NCBI GenBank assembly: GCA_015067895.1
Contig: SVLP01000003.1
Coordinates: 72,287-136,286 of the forward strand
Direction: 5' to 3'
Source: Oscillospiraceae bacterium
GTDB lineage: Bacteria > Bacillota_A > Clostridia > Oscillospirales > Oscillospiraceae
DNA length: 64,000 nt
Below the pieces are notes generated by a model. That model worked only from the letters and a program-made list of their open reading frames with translations. It searched no databases and was not told the origin of the DNA. How positions within the stretch are numbered: position 1 is the stretch's first letter; every line of letters begins with the position of its first letter. A program made the position numbers and the translations under genes. Below are positions 46,204-53,513 of the stretch, one piece after another.

Positions 46204-46749
46204 TCAACCGGCCACGGTAAGCCGTTCGATATCCCTTCTCTTGATCCACTGGTTCCAGTAGACGCTGGTGCATTTTTTATACTGGGCAAACTTTTTCTTT
46301 GCGGCGGCCTCGTCACCGTAGACCTTCCAGCAGCCCACGCATTTGCAGGTGCGGTTTTCCAGAAAGCCGCATACATCCTCCGGCGGATAACCCAGAAACA
46401 GGCCGATCTCGTGGGGGAACTCCCCTTCCAGCCGAAGCTTTTTTGCAAGCTGCCCGACGCATTTTTCGCAGCTGCCGGTGCAGTAGCCCCGCTTCTGAAG
46501 AATGTCTGCCGCCCTGGAATCGGACAGGTCAGAGGTCAGCCTTCCGGGGCGATAGACATAGATGAGTGCCTTTTCCTCGGAAAAACGAAGGGGAAGGATG
46601 CGTAGTCCCTTGCTTACCAGCTTTGCATTCGTTCGCCGGATAAAGGTGAGCAGCTTCTCCCGGTTCCGGCAGGGACAGGTGAACAGATTGGCGGTTTTGA
46701 TCCCTGCCAGGGTAGGGGCACAGTGCCGAACCAGATACTCTTCTGACAT
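46204..46749 (-). CDS. DUF3793 family protein
   Basis: The 181-residue protein, starting at 46749 behind AAAGGAGG, has HCAPTLAGIKTANLF at the N-terminus and later EIGLFLGYPPEDVCGFLEN and CVGCWKVYGD, the pattern of DUF3793. Cys residues are frequent (C29, C31 and C93-C99 in YCTGSCEKC), suggesting metal or redox chemistry. The function is unknown. The family often sits by flavodoxin or iron genes in clostridia, and two operator boxes here place it in the iron regulon. Confidence 0.85.
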   Translation of the reverse strand: MSEEYLVRHCAPTLAGIKTANLFTCPCRNREKLLTFIRRTNAKLVSKGLRILPLRFSEEKALIYVYRPGRLTSDLSDSRAADILQKRGYCTGSCEKCVGQLAKKLRLEGEFPHEIGLFLGYPPEDVCGFLENRTCKCVGCWKVYGDEAAAKKKFAQYKKCTSVYWNQWIKRRDIERLTVAG

Positions 46750-46774
46750 GAGCGATCCTCCTTTCAAACCAGTA

Positions 46775-46790
46775 GTTAGCAATAGCTAAC
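46775..46790. promoter_or_regulatory. DtxR-type operator box 4
   Basis: GTTAGCAATAGCTAAC, 25 bases upstream of the DUF3793 gene. Confidence 0.75.
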
Positions 46791-46808
46791 ACCCGCTTCA
46801 AAGAAGCG

Positions 46809-46824
46809 GTTAGTGTTAACTAAC
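46809..46824. promoter_or_regulatory. DtxR-type operator box 5
   Basis: GTTAGTGTTAACTAAC, 34 bases from box 4 (start to start) on the DUF3793 side of the divergent region. Confidence 0.75.
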
Positions 46825-46920
46825 CGCCAATATCATACACGGAGCGCTTCAATTTGTCAAGACCATTTTGGGACAGTTACCGGATTGACTTCCGGTTGGG
46901 CAGGTGCTAAAATGATGGTT

Positions 46921-46936
46921 GTTAGAGATAGCTAAC
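46921..46936. promoter_or_regulatory. DtxR-type operator box 6
   Basis: GTTAGAGATAGCTAAC lies 19 bases before the GTG start of the HMA protein gene. Its position suggests that it overlaps the transcription start. Confidence 0.75.
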
Positions 46937-46955
46937 AAGAACGGAGGAGCGAAGC

Positions 46956-47306
46956 GTGGAGAACGTTATCATCATGGGCATCCTTCTTGTGATCCTGCTC
47001 GGGGCGATCATCACCCTGGTCAGGAGAGCCGGGTGTAAGGGCTGCTGCGGCAGTGGCAGCGATTACAAGCCCCGCAAGAAGAAATTGACGAATGTCATTG
47101 CCACGAAAGTATTCGCGGTAGATGGTATGCACTGCGAAAAGTGCGCGGGCCGGGTGACGGAAGCGGTCAATGACATTCCCGGCGTCGCCGGTGTGGTAAA
47201 TCTGAAAAAGGGGATCGTCACCGTGTCCTATGAACGGGAGGTTCCCGATGGACAGATCAGAGCCGCCATCGAGCGGGTGGGTTACACCGTAAAGGAGATC
47301 CAATAA
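46956..47306 (+). CDS. Membrane-anchored Cys-rich heavy-metal-associated (HMA) domain protein
   Basis: The 116-residue protein starts with GTG at 46956, nine bases after GGAGG. One membrane helix (about 5-22) is followed by GCKGCCGSGSDYKPRKKK, like the tail of FeoB-associated Cys-rich proteins. An HMA domain (about 50-115) with the metal motif GMHCEKC (C60, C63) follows. It looks like a fusion of a FeoB-associated helix with a copper-chaperone-type domain. The iron-type operator upstream suggests a part in Fe(II) handling, but Cu or Zn binding is possible. Confidence 0.85.
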   Translation: MENVIIMGILLVILLGAIITLVRRAGCKGCCGSGSDYKPRKKKLTNVIATKVFAVDGMHCEKCAGRVTEAVNDIPGVAGVVNLKKGIVTVSYEREVPDGQIRAAIERVGYTVKEIQ

Positions 47307-47307
47307 A

Positions 47308-47578
47308 AAAGCTGCCGGTCACCCGGCAGCTTCAGCGTGTCGAAGAACCCTTGCCTCCCCTATTTATAGGGGAGGTGGGCCGGTGGGTACGGGCAAAGCC
47401 CGGAGCCACCGGGTCGGAGGGGTTCTGCACGCTTTTCTGCGAAAAGCGGGCATTTCCGAATATTTGCTTCGCAAATATTCGGACTCCCCCCGCCCTTCGG
47501 GCACCCCCCTCATAAATGCGGGGGGCAAGAAATCCACCTTTCTCGACAGTCTGAAGCTGCCGGTCACCCGGCAGCTTT
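47308..47578. repeat. Large inverted-repeat element between converging genes
   Basis: AAGCTGCCGGTCACCCGGCAGCTT occurs at both ends (about 47309-47332 and 47555-47578), continued inward by CAGCGTGTCGA and its near complement TCGACAGTCTG. Between them lie modules seen at 21845-21935, including GGGGAGG-type arms and GCAAATATTC hairpins. The end hairpins probably act as terminators for the genes on either side. Confidence 0.7.
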
Positions 47579-47944
47579 TCCGTATTGCTTCATATGTGCC
47601 TTGATGGCATCCAAGGACTTGTCGCTGATGACATGCTCGATCCTGCAGGCATCCTCTGCGGCGGATTCCTCGTCAACACCCAATGCTTTCAGGGCCGCTG
47701 TGAGGATCGTGTGCCGCTCGTAAATCTTTTCTGCGGTGCTTTTACCCAGCTCGGTGAGCGTTAAAAAGCCATCATCATCCATTTCCAGATATCCGTCCTT
47801 CTTCAGCAGGCCCACCGCACGGCTGACACTGGGACGGGAATAGTTCAGAGCCTCAGCCACATCGACGCTGCGGACGTGGTCCTTCGTCAGGGAAAGGGTG
47901 TATATGGTTTCGAGATACATCTCAGCAGATTCGTGTAGAGACAT
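47564..47944 (-). CDS. DtxR-family metalloregulator 2, iron-type ligands
   Basis: The 126-residue protein has a winged helix (VRSVDVAEALNYSRPSVSRAV) and a short metal domain. ESAEMYLETIY places M9 where DtxR has Met10, and C100, E103 and H104 (DACRIEHVISD) match DtxR Cys102, Glu105 and His106. H78 matches His79. This set is the iron-selective type. The start at 47944 has GGAGGT upstream. One box lies in front of it, and it is divergent from feoA, so it is the likely Fe(II) sensor of this island. Confidence 0.9.
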   Translation of the reverse strand: MSLHESAEMYLETIYTLSLTKDHVRSVDVAEALNYSRPSVSRAVGLLKKDGYLEMDDDGFLTLTELGKSTAEKIYERHTILTAALKALGVDEESAAEDACRIEHVISDKSLDAIKAHMKQYGKAAG

Positions 47945-47959
47945 GTCTGACCTCCAAAG

Positions 47960-47975
47960 ATTAGTACAGGCTAAT
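47960..47975. promoter_or_regulatory. DtxR-type operator box 7
   Basis: ATTAGTACAGGCTAAT is a slightly weaker box 15 bases upstream of the second DtxR-family gene, fitting autoregulation. Confidence 0.7.
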
Positions 47976-48064
47976 TCTATCATGCAGTCCATCAAATTGC
48001 AAGGACAGAAAAAATTCCCAAAGGGGCTTGACAAATGGAGGAAACGGCGTTATGATTGGCATGC

Positions 48065-48080
48065 GTTAGCGGTTGCTAAC
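48065..48080. promoter_or_regulatory. DtxR-type operator box 8
   Basis: GTTAGCGGTTGCTAAC lies 63 bases before feoA. A promoter-like TTGACA at 48028-48033 with TATGAT at 48050-48055 stands just ahead, so the box would follow the -10. Confidence 0.75.
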
Positions 48081-48142
48081 GTTTTTGCGGCTATGCAGTT
48101 AGCTGCCGCAAACCAATATCATGTTCAATCAGGTGATATATC

Positions 48143-48355
48143 ATGAATCTATCTTGCGCAGAAGAAGGCAAGGAGTACACAGTGAAACGGATCGAAACAG
48201 AGGACGAAGAGCTGGACAGCTTTCTGTTTTCCCTGGGCTGCTATGCAGGCGAGCCCATCACGGTGATCTCCCGCCGCAGGGGCGGCTGTACCGTTTCCAT
48301 CAAGGATGCCAGATACAACATCGACAATCAGCTGGCGGCTGCGATCATCATTTGA
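48143..48355 (+). CDS. feoA: Ferrous iron transport protein A
   Basis: The 70-residue protein is the small SH3-like FeoA partner of FeoB. LSLGCYAGEPITVISRRRGG-like residues (here FLFSLGCYAGEPITVISRR) and SIKDARYNIDNQLAAAI fit the family. The ribosome site AGGTGA is modest. It is followed 111 bases later by feoB, with its own operator box between. Confidence 0.9.
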   Translation: MNLSCAEEGKEYTVKRIETEDEELDSFLFSLGCYAGEPITVISRRRGGCTVSIKDARYNIDNQLAAAIII

Positions 48356-48397
48356 TGATCCGCAGAGGGCAGTCAGCTGATTGCCTTTTGAGCATTT

Positions 48398-48413
48398 GTT
48401 AGCCGCGTCTAAC
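48398..48413. promoter_or_regulatory. DtxR-type operator box 9
   Basis: GTTAGCCGCGTCTAAC lies between feoA and feoB, 54 bases before the feoB start. It implies a separate, iron-controlled start for feoB. Confidence 0.75.
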
Positions 48414-48466
48414 AACCTCGTAATTCCACAGAATGATCTGTTAATTATTAAGGAGGAATCCAAACC

Positions 48467-50470
48467 ATGAGAATTGCTTTTGCAGGCAATCCCAACTCCG
48501 GTAAGACCACCATGTACAATGCCCTGACCGGCCGCAATGAAAAGGTCGGCAACTGGGCGGGTGTTACCGTTGACAAGAAAGAGGCTCCCATCAAGAGAAG
48601 CTTTGCCGGTGAACAGGAACTGATCGCCGTGGACCTTCCCGGTGCCTACTCCATGTCTCCCTTCACTTCCGAAGAGAGCATCACCAGTTCCTATGTCAGG
48701 AACGAGCATCCCGATGCCATCATCAACATCGTCGATGCCACCAACCTGAGCCGCTCCCTGTTCTTCACCACTCAGCTGCTGGAGCTGGGCATCCCCGTGG
48801 TTGTCGCTCTGAACAAGCACGACATCAACACCAAAAAGGAAACCAATATTGATGTGGCTGCCCTGTCCAAAAAGCTGGGCTGTCCCGTCATCGATACCAC
48901 CTCCACCACCGGCGAGGGTCTGGCGGAAGTCGTCAAGGCCGCTGCCGCTCTGAAGGGCCAGGGCCAGAAGGCTCCCTACAGCCAGGGCAATGTGGATCTG
49001 ACCAGCAAGGATGCCGTTGTGGCTGCGGACAAGAAGCGCTTCGAGTTCGTCAACAAGATCGTCGCTTCCGTGGAGACCCGCAAAGTCCTGACCAGAAACA
49101 AGAATTTCCAGGATCAGATCGACGCAGTCCTGACCCACCCCATCGCGGGCATCCCCATCTTCGCTGCGATCATGTTCCTGGTGTTCCACATTTCCCAGTC
49201 CGACGGAAGCCTGGGTCTGGGCGTGTGGCTGGCGGATACTTTGGTTGGCTGGCTGGAGGCTTTCCAGGGATGGGTCGGCGAGCTGGTCTCCGGCGCTGCG
49301 CCCATTTTGCAGGCGCTGCTGGTTGACGGCATCATCGGCGGTGTGGCCGCGGTCGTCGGCTTCCTGCCTCTCGTGATGGTCATGTACTTCCTGATCGCTC
49401 TGCTGGAGGATTGCGGCTACATGGCCCGTGCCACCGTGGTTCTGGATCCCATCTTCAAGAAGGTTGGTCTCTCCGGTAAGTCCGTCATCCCCTTCGTCAT
49501 CGGCACCGGCTGCGCCATCCCCGGCGTTATGGCCTGCCGCACCATCCGCAACGAGCGGGAACGCCGTGCCACCGCCATGCTGACCCCCTTCATGCCCTGC
49601 GGTGCCAAGCTGCCCGTCATCGCCCTGTTCGCCGGTGCCTTCTTTGAGGATGCTTCCTGGGTCGGTACGCTGATGTACTTCGTCGGCATCGTCCTGATTC
49701 TGCTGGGTGCTCTGCTGGTGAACAAGATCGCCGGTCACAAGAATCGCAAGTCCTTCTTCATCATCGAGCTGCCCGAATATAAGGTTCCCTCTCTGGGCCG
49801 TGCATTCAAGTCCATGTGCTCCCGGGGCTGGGCCTACATCGTCAAGGCCGGTACCGTGATCCTGGTCTGCAACACCGTTGTGCAGATCATGCAGACCTTC
49901 AACTGGTCCTTCCAGCCCACCGAGGTGGCTTCCGAGTCCATCCTGGCCACCATCGCTTCTCCCGTTGGCGTTCTGCTGGTTCCCATCGTGGGTGTGGCCT
50001 CCTGGCAGCTGGCTGCCGCAGCCGTCACCGGCTTCATCGCCAAGGAAAATGTCGTCGGCACCCTGGCCGTCTGCTTCGTGGGTCTGGAGAACCTGATCGA
50101 CACCGAGGAGCTGGCGCTGATGGAAGGTGCAGGTGCTGAGGTCGCCGGTATCATGGCCATCACCAAGGTCGCCGCTCTGGCTTACCTGATGTTCAACCTG
50201 TATACTCCTCCCTGCTTCGCAGCTCTGGGTGCCATGAACTCCGAGATCAACGACCGCAAGTGGTTCTGGGGCGGTGTGGCCCTCCAGTTCGCCACCGGCT
50301 ATTGCCTTGCTTACCTGGTCTATCAGATCGGCACCCTGATCACCACCGGCTCCGTCGGTGCAGGCTTCCTGCCCGGCCTGATCGTGGTCGCCGCCATCGT
50401 GGCTGTGATTGCTGCCCTGATCCGCAAGACCAACAAGTCTCTGGTGGCTGAATACGCACTGAAGAAGTGA
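48467..50470 (+). CDS. feoB: Ferrous iron transport protein B
   Basis: The 667-residue transporter has an N-terminal GTPase domain: G1 GNPNSGKT (7-14), G3 DLPGAYS and G4 NKHD. A membrane part of about eight helices has the Gate motifs (IPFVIGTGCAIPGVMACRTI and FMPCGAKLPVIALF) holding conserved Cys. It imports Fe(II). AAGGAGG lies 11 bases upstream. The length is shorter than E. coli FeoB but usual for clostridia. Confidence 0.96.
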   Translation: MRIAFAGNPNSGKTTMYNALTGRNEKVGNWAGVTVDKKEAPIKRSFAGEQELIAVDLPGAYSMSPFTSEESITSSYVRNEHPDAIINIVDATNLSRSLFFTTQLLELGIPVVVALNKHDINTKKETNIDVAALSKKLGCPVIDTTSTTGEGLAEVVKAAAALKGQGQKAPYSQGNVDLTSKDAVVAADKKRFEFVNKIVASVETRKVLTRNKNFQDQIDAVLTHPIAGIPIFAAIMFLVFHISQSDGSLGLGVWLADTLVGWLEAFQGWVGELVSGAAPILQALLVDGIIGGVAAVVGFLPLVMVMYFLIALLEDCGYMARATVVLDPIFKKVGLSGKSVIPFVIGTGCAIPGVMACRTIRNERERRATAMLTPFMPCGAKLPVIALFAGAFFEDASWVGTLMYFVGIVLILLGALLVNKIAGHKNRKSFFIIELPEYKVPSLGRAFKSMCSRGWAYIVKAGTVILVCNTVVQIMQTFNWSFQPTEVASESILATIASPVGVLLVPIVGVASWQLAAAAVTGFIAKENVVGTLAVCFVGLENLIDTEELALMEGAGAEVAGIMAITKVAALAYLMFNLYTPPCFAALGAMNSEINDRKWFWGGVALQFATGYCLAYLVYQIGTLITTGSVGAGFLPGLIVVAAIVAVIAALIRKTNKSLVAEYALKK

Positions 50471-50478
50471 TTTTGCCT

Positions 50479-50661
50479 ATGCAAAACTTCCTTGTTATTG
50501 CAATTGTAATTCTGATCCTTGGCTGGGCAATTCTTTATATCCGCCGGGAAAAGAAGAATGGTGTCAAGTGCATCGGCTGTCCCGACAGCAAGACCTGCTC
50601 CGGACATTGTGCCGGATGCTCCGGGAATTGCGGCGCAGATCACCATAAGCAAGGCCATTGA
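50479..50661 (+). CDS. FeoB-associated Cys-rich membrane protein
   Basis: The 60-residue protein has one helix (about 4-20), a basic stretch, then C31, C34, C40, C44, C47, C51 and a His-rich end (HHKQGH). This matches the FeoB_associated family, thought to bind Fe(II) beside FeoB, as FeoC does in other bacteria. A GTG overlapping the feoB stop (50467) is an alternative start; the ATG at 50479 fits family alignments better. Confidence 0.88.
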   Translation: MQNFLVIAIVILILGWAILYIRREKKNGVKCIGCPDSKTCSGHCAGCSGNCGADHHKQGH

Positions 50662-50679
50662 GCCTTTACCTCTCTTTCA

Positions 50680-50715
50680 CAAAGGCGGTTCTCCGAAAGG
50701 AGAGCCGCTTTTGTC
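50680..50715 (+). terminator. Terminator of the feo operon
   Basis: CAAAGGCGGTTCTCC pairs with GGAGAGCCGCTTTTG around a GAAA loop. The T run is short. Confidence 0.85.
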
Positions 50716-50730
50716 AATTCTTCTTTGATA

Positions 50731-50762
50731 TTCAATTCTATTTCAAGCTTTTATGCTATACT
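50731..50762 (+). promoter_or_regulatory. Promoter of the two-component system with OmpR-type direct repeat
   Basis: TTCAAT (50731-50736) and TTCAAGCTT (50742-50750) are direct repeats 11 bases apart. They overlap the -35 position of a promoter with TATACT at 50757-50762. The same pair occurs before the VTC gene at 52709, so the response regulator probably activates both. Confidence 0.6.
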
Positions 50763-50784
50763 GAATCTGATAGGAGGTGTTTCC

Positions 50785-51468
50785 GTGCGGATACTGCTGG
50801 TGGAAGATGAAAAAAGAATGGCCGAGGCTCTGTGTGAGCTCCTGCGGCTGGAAAAATATGAGGTGGATCATTTTGCCAACGGCCTGGACGGTCTGGCTGC
50901 CATCGAATCCGGGATCTATGACCTTGTGATTCTGGATGTGATGCTTCCCGGAATGAATGGCTATGACATCACAAAAATGGTTCGAAGCAAGGGAATCGGT
51001 ACGCCCATTCTGATGCTTACCGCCAAGGGGGAGCTGGACGACAAGGTCACGGGGCTTGACAGCGGTGCAGACGATTATCTGACCAAGCCATTCATGACCA
51101 GAGAGCTTCTGGCACGGCTTCGGGCATTGGGGCGGCGCACTCTGGGCACTGCCGACGGGGTCCTTTCCTTTGGGGATATTGCCCTGGACACCGCTGCCCT
51201 CACCTTGACCTGTACGAGAAACGGCCAGAGTGTGCGGCTCAGTGAAAAGGAATATCACATTCTGGAATATTTCATCGCCAACAGCAGCCAGGTGCTGACC
51301 CGGGAGCAGCTGGCCCTGAAGATCTGGGGCTTTGACAGCGAAGCCGAATACAACAATGTGGAGGTCTATATGTCCTTCACCCGCAGGAAGCTCAGCTTTG
51401 TGGGCTCCGGAACAGAGATCAAGGCCGTGCGGGGTGTGGGATACGAATTGAGGTGGGACGGTGTTTAA
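50785..51468 (+). CDS. OmpR-family response regulator
   Basis: The 227-residue regulator starts with GTG at 50785 behind TAGGAGG. The receiver domain has the phospho-acceptor D51 (LVILDVMLPG), acidic E7/D8 (VEDEK), the switch Thr in MLTAKG and Lys in LTKPF. The C-terminal winged helix (about 130-225) ends in VRGVGYELRW. It is overlapped by its kinase gene and is the likely controller of the downstream VTC trio through the shared direct repeat. Confidence 0.95.
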   Translation: MRILLVEDEKRMAEALCELLRLEKYEVDHFANGLDGLAAIESGIYDLVILDVMLPGMNGYDITKMVRSKGIGTPILMLTAKGELDDKVTGLDSGADDYLTKPFMTRELLARLRALGRRTLGTADGVLSFGDIALDTAALTLTCTRNGQSVRLSEKEYHILEYFIANSSQVLTREQLALKIWGFDSEAEYNNVEVYMSFTRRKLSFVGSGTEIKAVRGVGYELRWDGV

Positions 51469-52696
51469 GAGATCCAGAAGAAAGATCGTCGCCACGATCA
51501 TGTCCACGCTGGTGCTGCTGTGGGTGGGTACCCTGGGGATCATCTACGCATCCAGCTATTTTGACATGAAGCGGCAGAACGAGCAGATGCTCCAGGCCCA
51601 CGCCCAGATGTACACCCTTCCCCAACCCTTCGATCAAATGATGCCGCCCAACAGGCCCATGCCCGGCTTTGACCCGGAAGCACCGAGGTTCCGTCTTTCG
51701 GTCTTCTATACCGTTGCGATCTCCCATGATGGCAAGGTTCTTGAGATCAGGAACGGCGCAGCTGCGGTGTATTCCGATGCAGCTTTGGCACAAATGGCAA
51801 AGGAGATCCTTGCAGGCGGTGAAAGCACAGGATCACTGGAGGATCTGACCTTCCTGAAAACAGACAAGGGCGGCTACATTCTGGTTAGCTTTATGGACAA
51901 CACCGTTGTCAATGAAAGTGCCATGACGCTGTTTCGGTATACGCTGATCTTCGGCGGTGCTGCGCTGATCCTGTTCTTCTTTCTGTCGGTGTTTCTGGCC
52001 AGGAAGATCGTTGCGCCCCTGGAGGAAAGCTATCAGAAGCAGCGGCAGTTCATCTCCGATGCCGGTCACGAGCTGAAAACCCCTGTCTCCGTGGTCAGTG
52101 CCAATGCTGAGCTTTTGTCCCGGCAGATCGGTGATAACCAATGGCTCCGGAATATTCAATATGAAAATGAACGCATGGGAATACTGGTGGGGCAGCTGCT
52201 GGATTTGGCCCGGACGGAGAATGTCACACCGCAGATGGAGCGCATTGACCTGAGCCGTCTGGTGGCCGGGGAGGCGCTCCCCTTTGAAAGCGTTGCCTTT
52301 GAGAAGGGTCTGGTACTGCATACCGATATTGCAAGCGGCATCTATATGGACGGAAACAGTACCCAGCTGAAGCAGCTGACCTCCATTCTGCTGGATAATG
52401 GGATCCGCCACAGTGCATCCGGCGGCGAGGTGCGCCTGACCCTGACCAGGGAGCATGGCATGGCTCAGCTTTGCGTCATCAACCCGGGCGATGAGATCCC
52501 CGCAGAATACAGGACTCGAATCTTTGAGCGGTTCTACCGCATGGATCCCGCCCGCAATGGCGAGGACAAGCATTACGGCCTGGGGCTTGCCATTGCGAAG
52601 GCCATCGTCAATGCCCACCACGGACAGATCGAGGTACTGTGCCATCACGGTCTGGTGGAGTTCCGGGCAGCACTCCCCATGGCGAAGGAAACGTAA
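51461..52696 (+). CDS. Sensor histidine kinase
   Basis: The 411-residue kinase starts with GTG at 51461, overlapping the regulator by eight bases. Membrane helices at about 10-30 and 158-180 enclose an extracytoplasmic domain of about 125 residues rich in Met and Pro (MYTLPQPFDQMMPPNRPMP). The phosphorylated His is H203 in ISDAGHELKTP. N box LLDNGIRHS, FERFYRMD and GLGLAIAKAIV complete the ATPase. The Met-rich region might bind a metal, but this is speculative. Confidence 0.94.
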   Translation: MFKRSRRKIVATIMSTLVLLWVGTLGIIYASSYFDMKRQNEQMLQAHAQMYTLPQPFDQMMPPNRPMPGFDPEAPRFRLSVFYTVAISHDGKVLEIRNGAAAVYSDAALAQMAKEILAGGESTGSLEDLTFLKTDKGGYILVSFMDNTVVNESAMTLFRYTLIFGGAALILFFFLSVFLARKIVAPLEESYQKQRQFISDAGHELKTPVSVVSANAELLSRQIGDNQWLRNIQYENERMGILVGQLLDLARTENVTPQMERIDLSRLVAGEALPFESVAFEKGLVLHTDIASGIYMDGNSTQLKQLTSILLDNGIRHSASGGEVRLTLTREHGMAQLCVINPGDEIPAEYRTRIFERFYRMDPARNGEDKHYGLGLAIAKAIVNAHHGQIEVLCHHGLVEFRAALPMAKET

Positions 52697-52708
52697 ACGA
52701 TCTGTGAC

Positions 52709-52769
52709 TTCAATCAAACTTCAAGCTTCCTCCTGTATCATGATCCCATCACGATACAGGAGGTTTTTT
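52709..52769 (+). promoter_or_regulatory. Promoter nested in an RBS-blocking hairpin before the VTC gene
   Basis: The direct repeats TTCAAT (52709-52714) and TTCAAGCTT (52720-52728) are followed by TATCAT (52736-52741), a likely -10. CCTCCTGTATC (52729-52739) pairs perfectly with GATACAGGAGG (52753-52763), which contains the ribosome site AGGAGG, and TTTTTT then reaches the ATG at 52770. Transcripts from upstream would form the hairpin. Transcripts starting here, near 52748, would lack its left arm. Confidence 0.65.
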
Positions 52770-53513
52770 ATGGCAATTCAAACCGTGTTTCAGCGGTATG
52801 AACTGAAGTATCTGCTGACCCTGGAGCAGAAGGAGAACCTGCTCCGGGCCATGGAGCCGCATATGACCCTGGACAGGTACGGCAGAACAACGATCCGAAA
52901 TCTATATTACGATACGGACACCTATCTGTTGATCCGCCGTTCCATCGAGAAGCCTGCCTACAAGGAAAAGCTTCGGATCCGAAGCTACAGCCGGGCGAAC
53001 CCGGACAGCCCGGTCTTTGTGGAGCTGAAGAAAAAATACAGATCCGTGGTCTATAAGCGGAGGATCTCCCTGCCCTATGCCGAAGCAGCCGCATGGCTTG
53101 CTGGAGAAGCGCATCCCCAAAAGCATACCCAAATCGCCAGCGAGATCGATTATTTCCTTGACTACTACGGTTCTTTGCATCCCACGGTCTTTCTCTCGTA
53201 TGAGCGGGAGGCATATTTTGCAAACGACGGCTCGGATTTCCGTGTGACCTTTGACGATACCATCCTTTGCAGACAGGATGACTTATCTCTGGAATCCGAT
53301 GCATCCGGAACGCCCATTCTTCCCGAAGGAACGGTGCTGATGGAGCTCAAATGCAGCGGCGGTATCCCGCTGTGGATGACCCATGTGCTGTCGGAGGAGA
53401 AGCTCTATAAGACATCCTTTTCCAAATATGGCACCGCCTATCGGATGCTGATTTTTCCCCAAACCCACGAGACAAACCCATATCATATGCTGGAGGTAGC
53501 CCATCATGCCTGA
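52770..53513 (+). CDS. Polyphosphate polymerase (VTC) domain protein
   Basis: The 247-residue protein matches the VTC domain, a tunnel-fold enzyme that makes polyphosphate from ATP. QRYELKYLLT at the start, YYDTDTYLLIRRS, EKLRIRSYS and FVELKKKYRSVVYKRR give the Arg/Lys-rich tunnel, and VLMELKCSGGIP supplies the late Glu and Lys. It overlaps the DUF4956 gene by eight bases. VTC, DUF4956 and a CotH or carbohydrate-binding protein form a recurring cluster in Bacillota, whose joint role is not settled. Confidence 0.9.
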   Translation: MAIQTVFQRYELKYLLTLEQKENLLRAMEPHMTLDRYGRTTIRNLYYDTDTYLLIRRSIEKPAYKEKLRIRSYSRANPDSPVFVELKKKYRSVVYKRRISLPYAEAAAWLAGEAHPQKHTQIASEIDYFLDYYGSLHPTVFLSYEREAYFANDGSDFRVTFDDTILCRQDDLSLESDASGTPILPEGTVLMELKCSGGIPLWMTHVLSEEKLYKTSFSKYGTAYRMLIFPQTHETNPYHMLEVAHHA

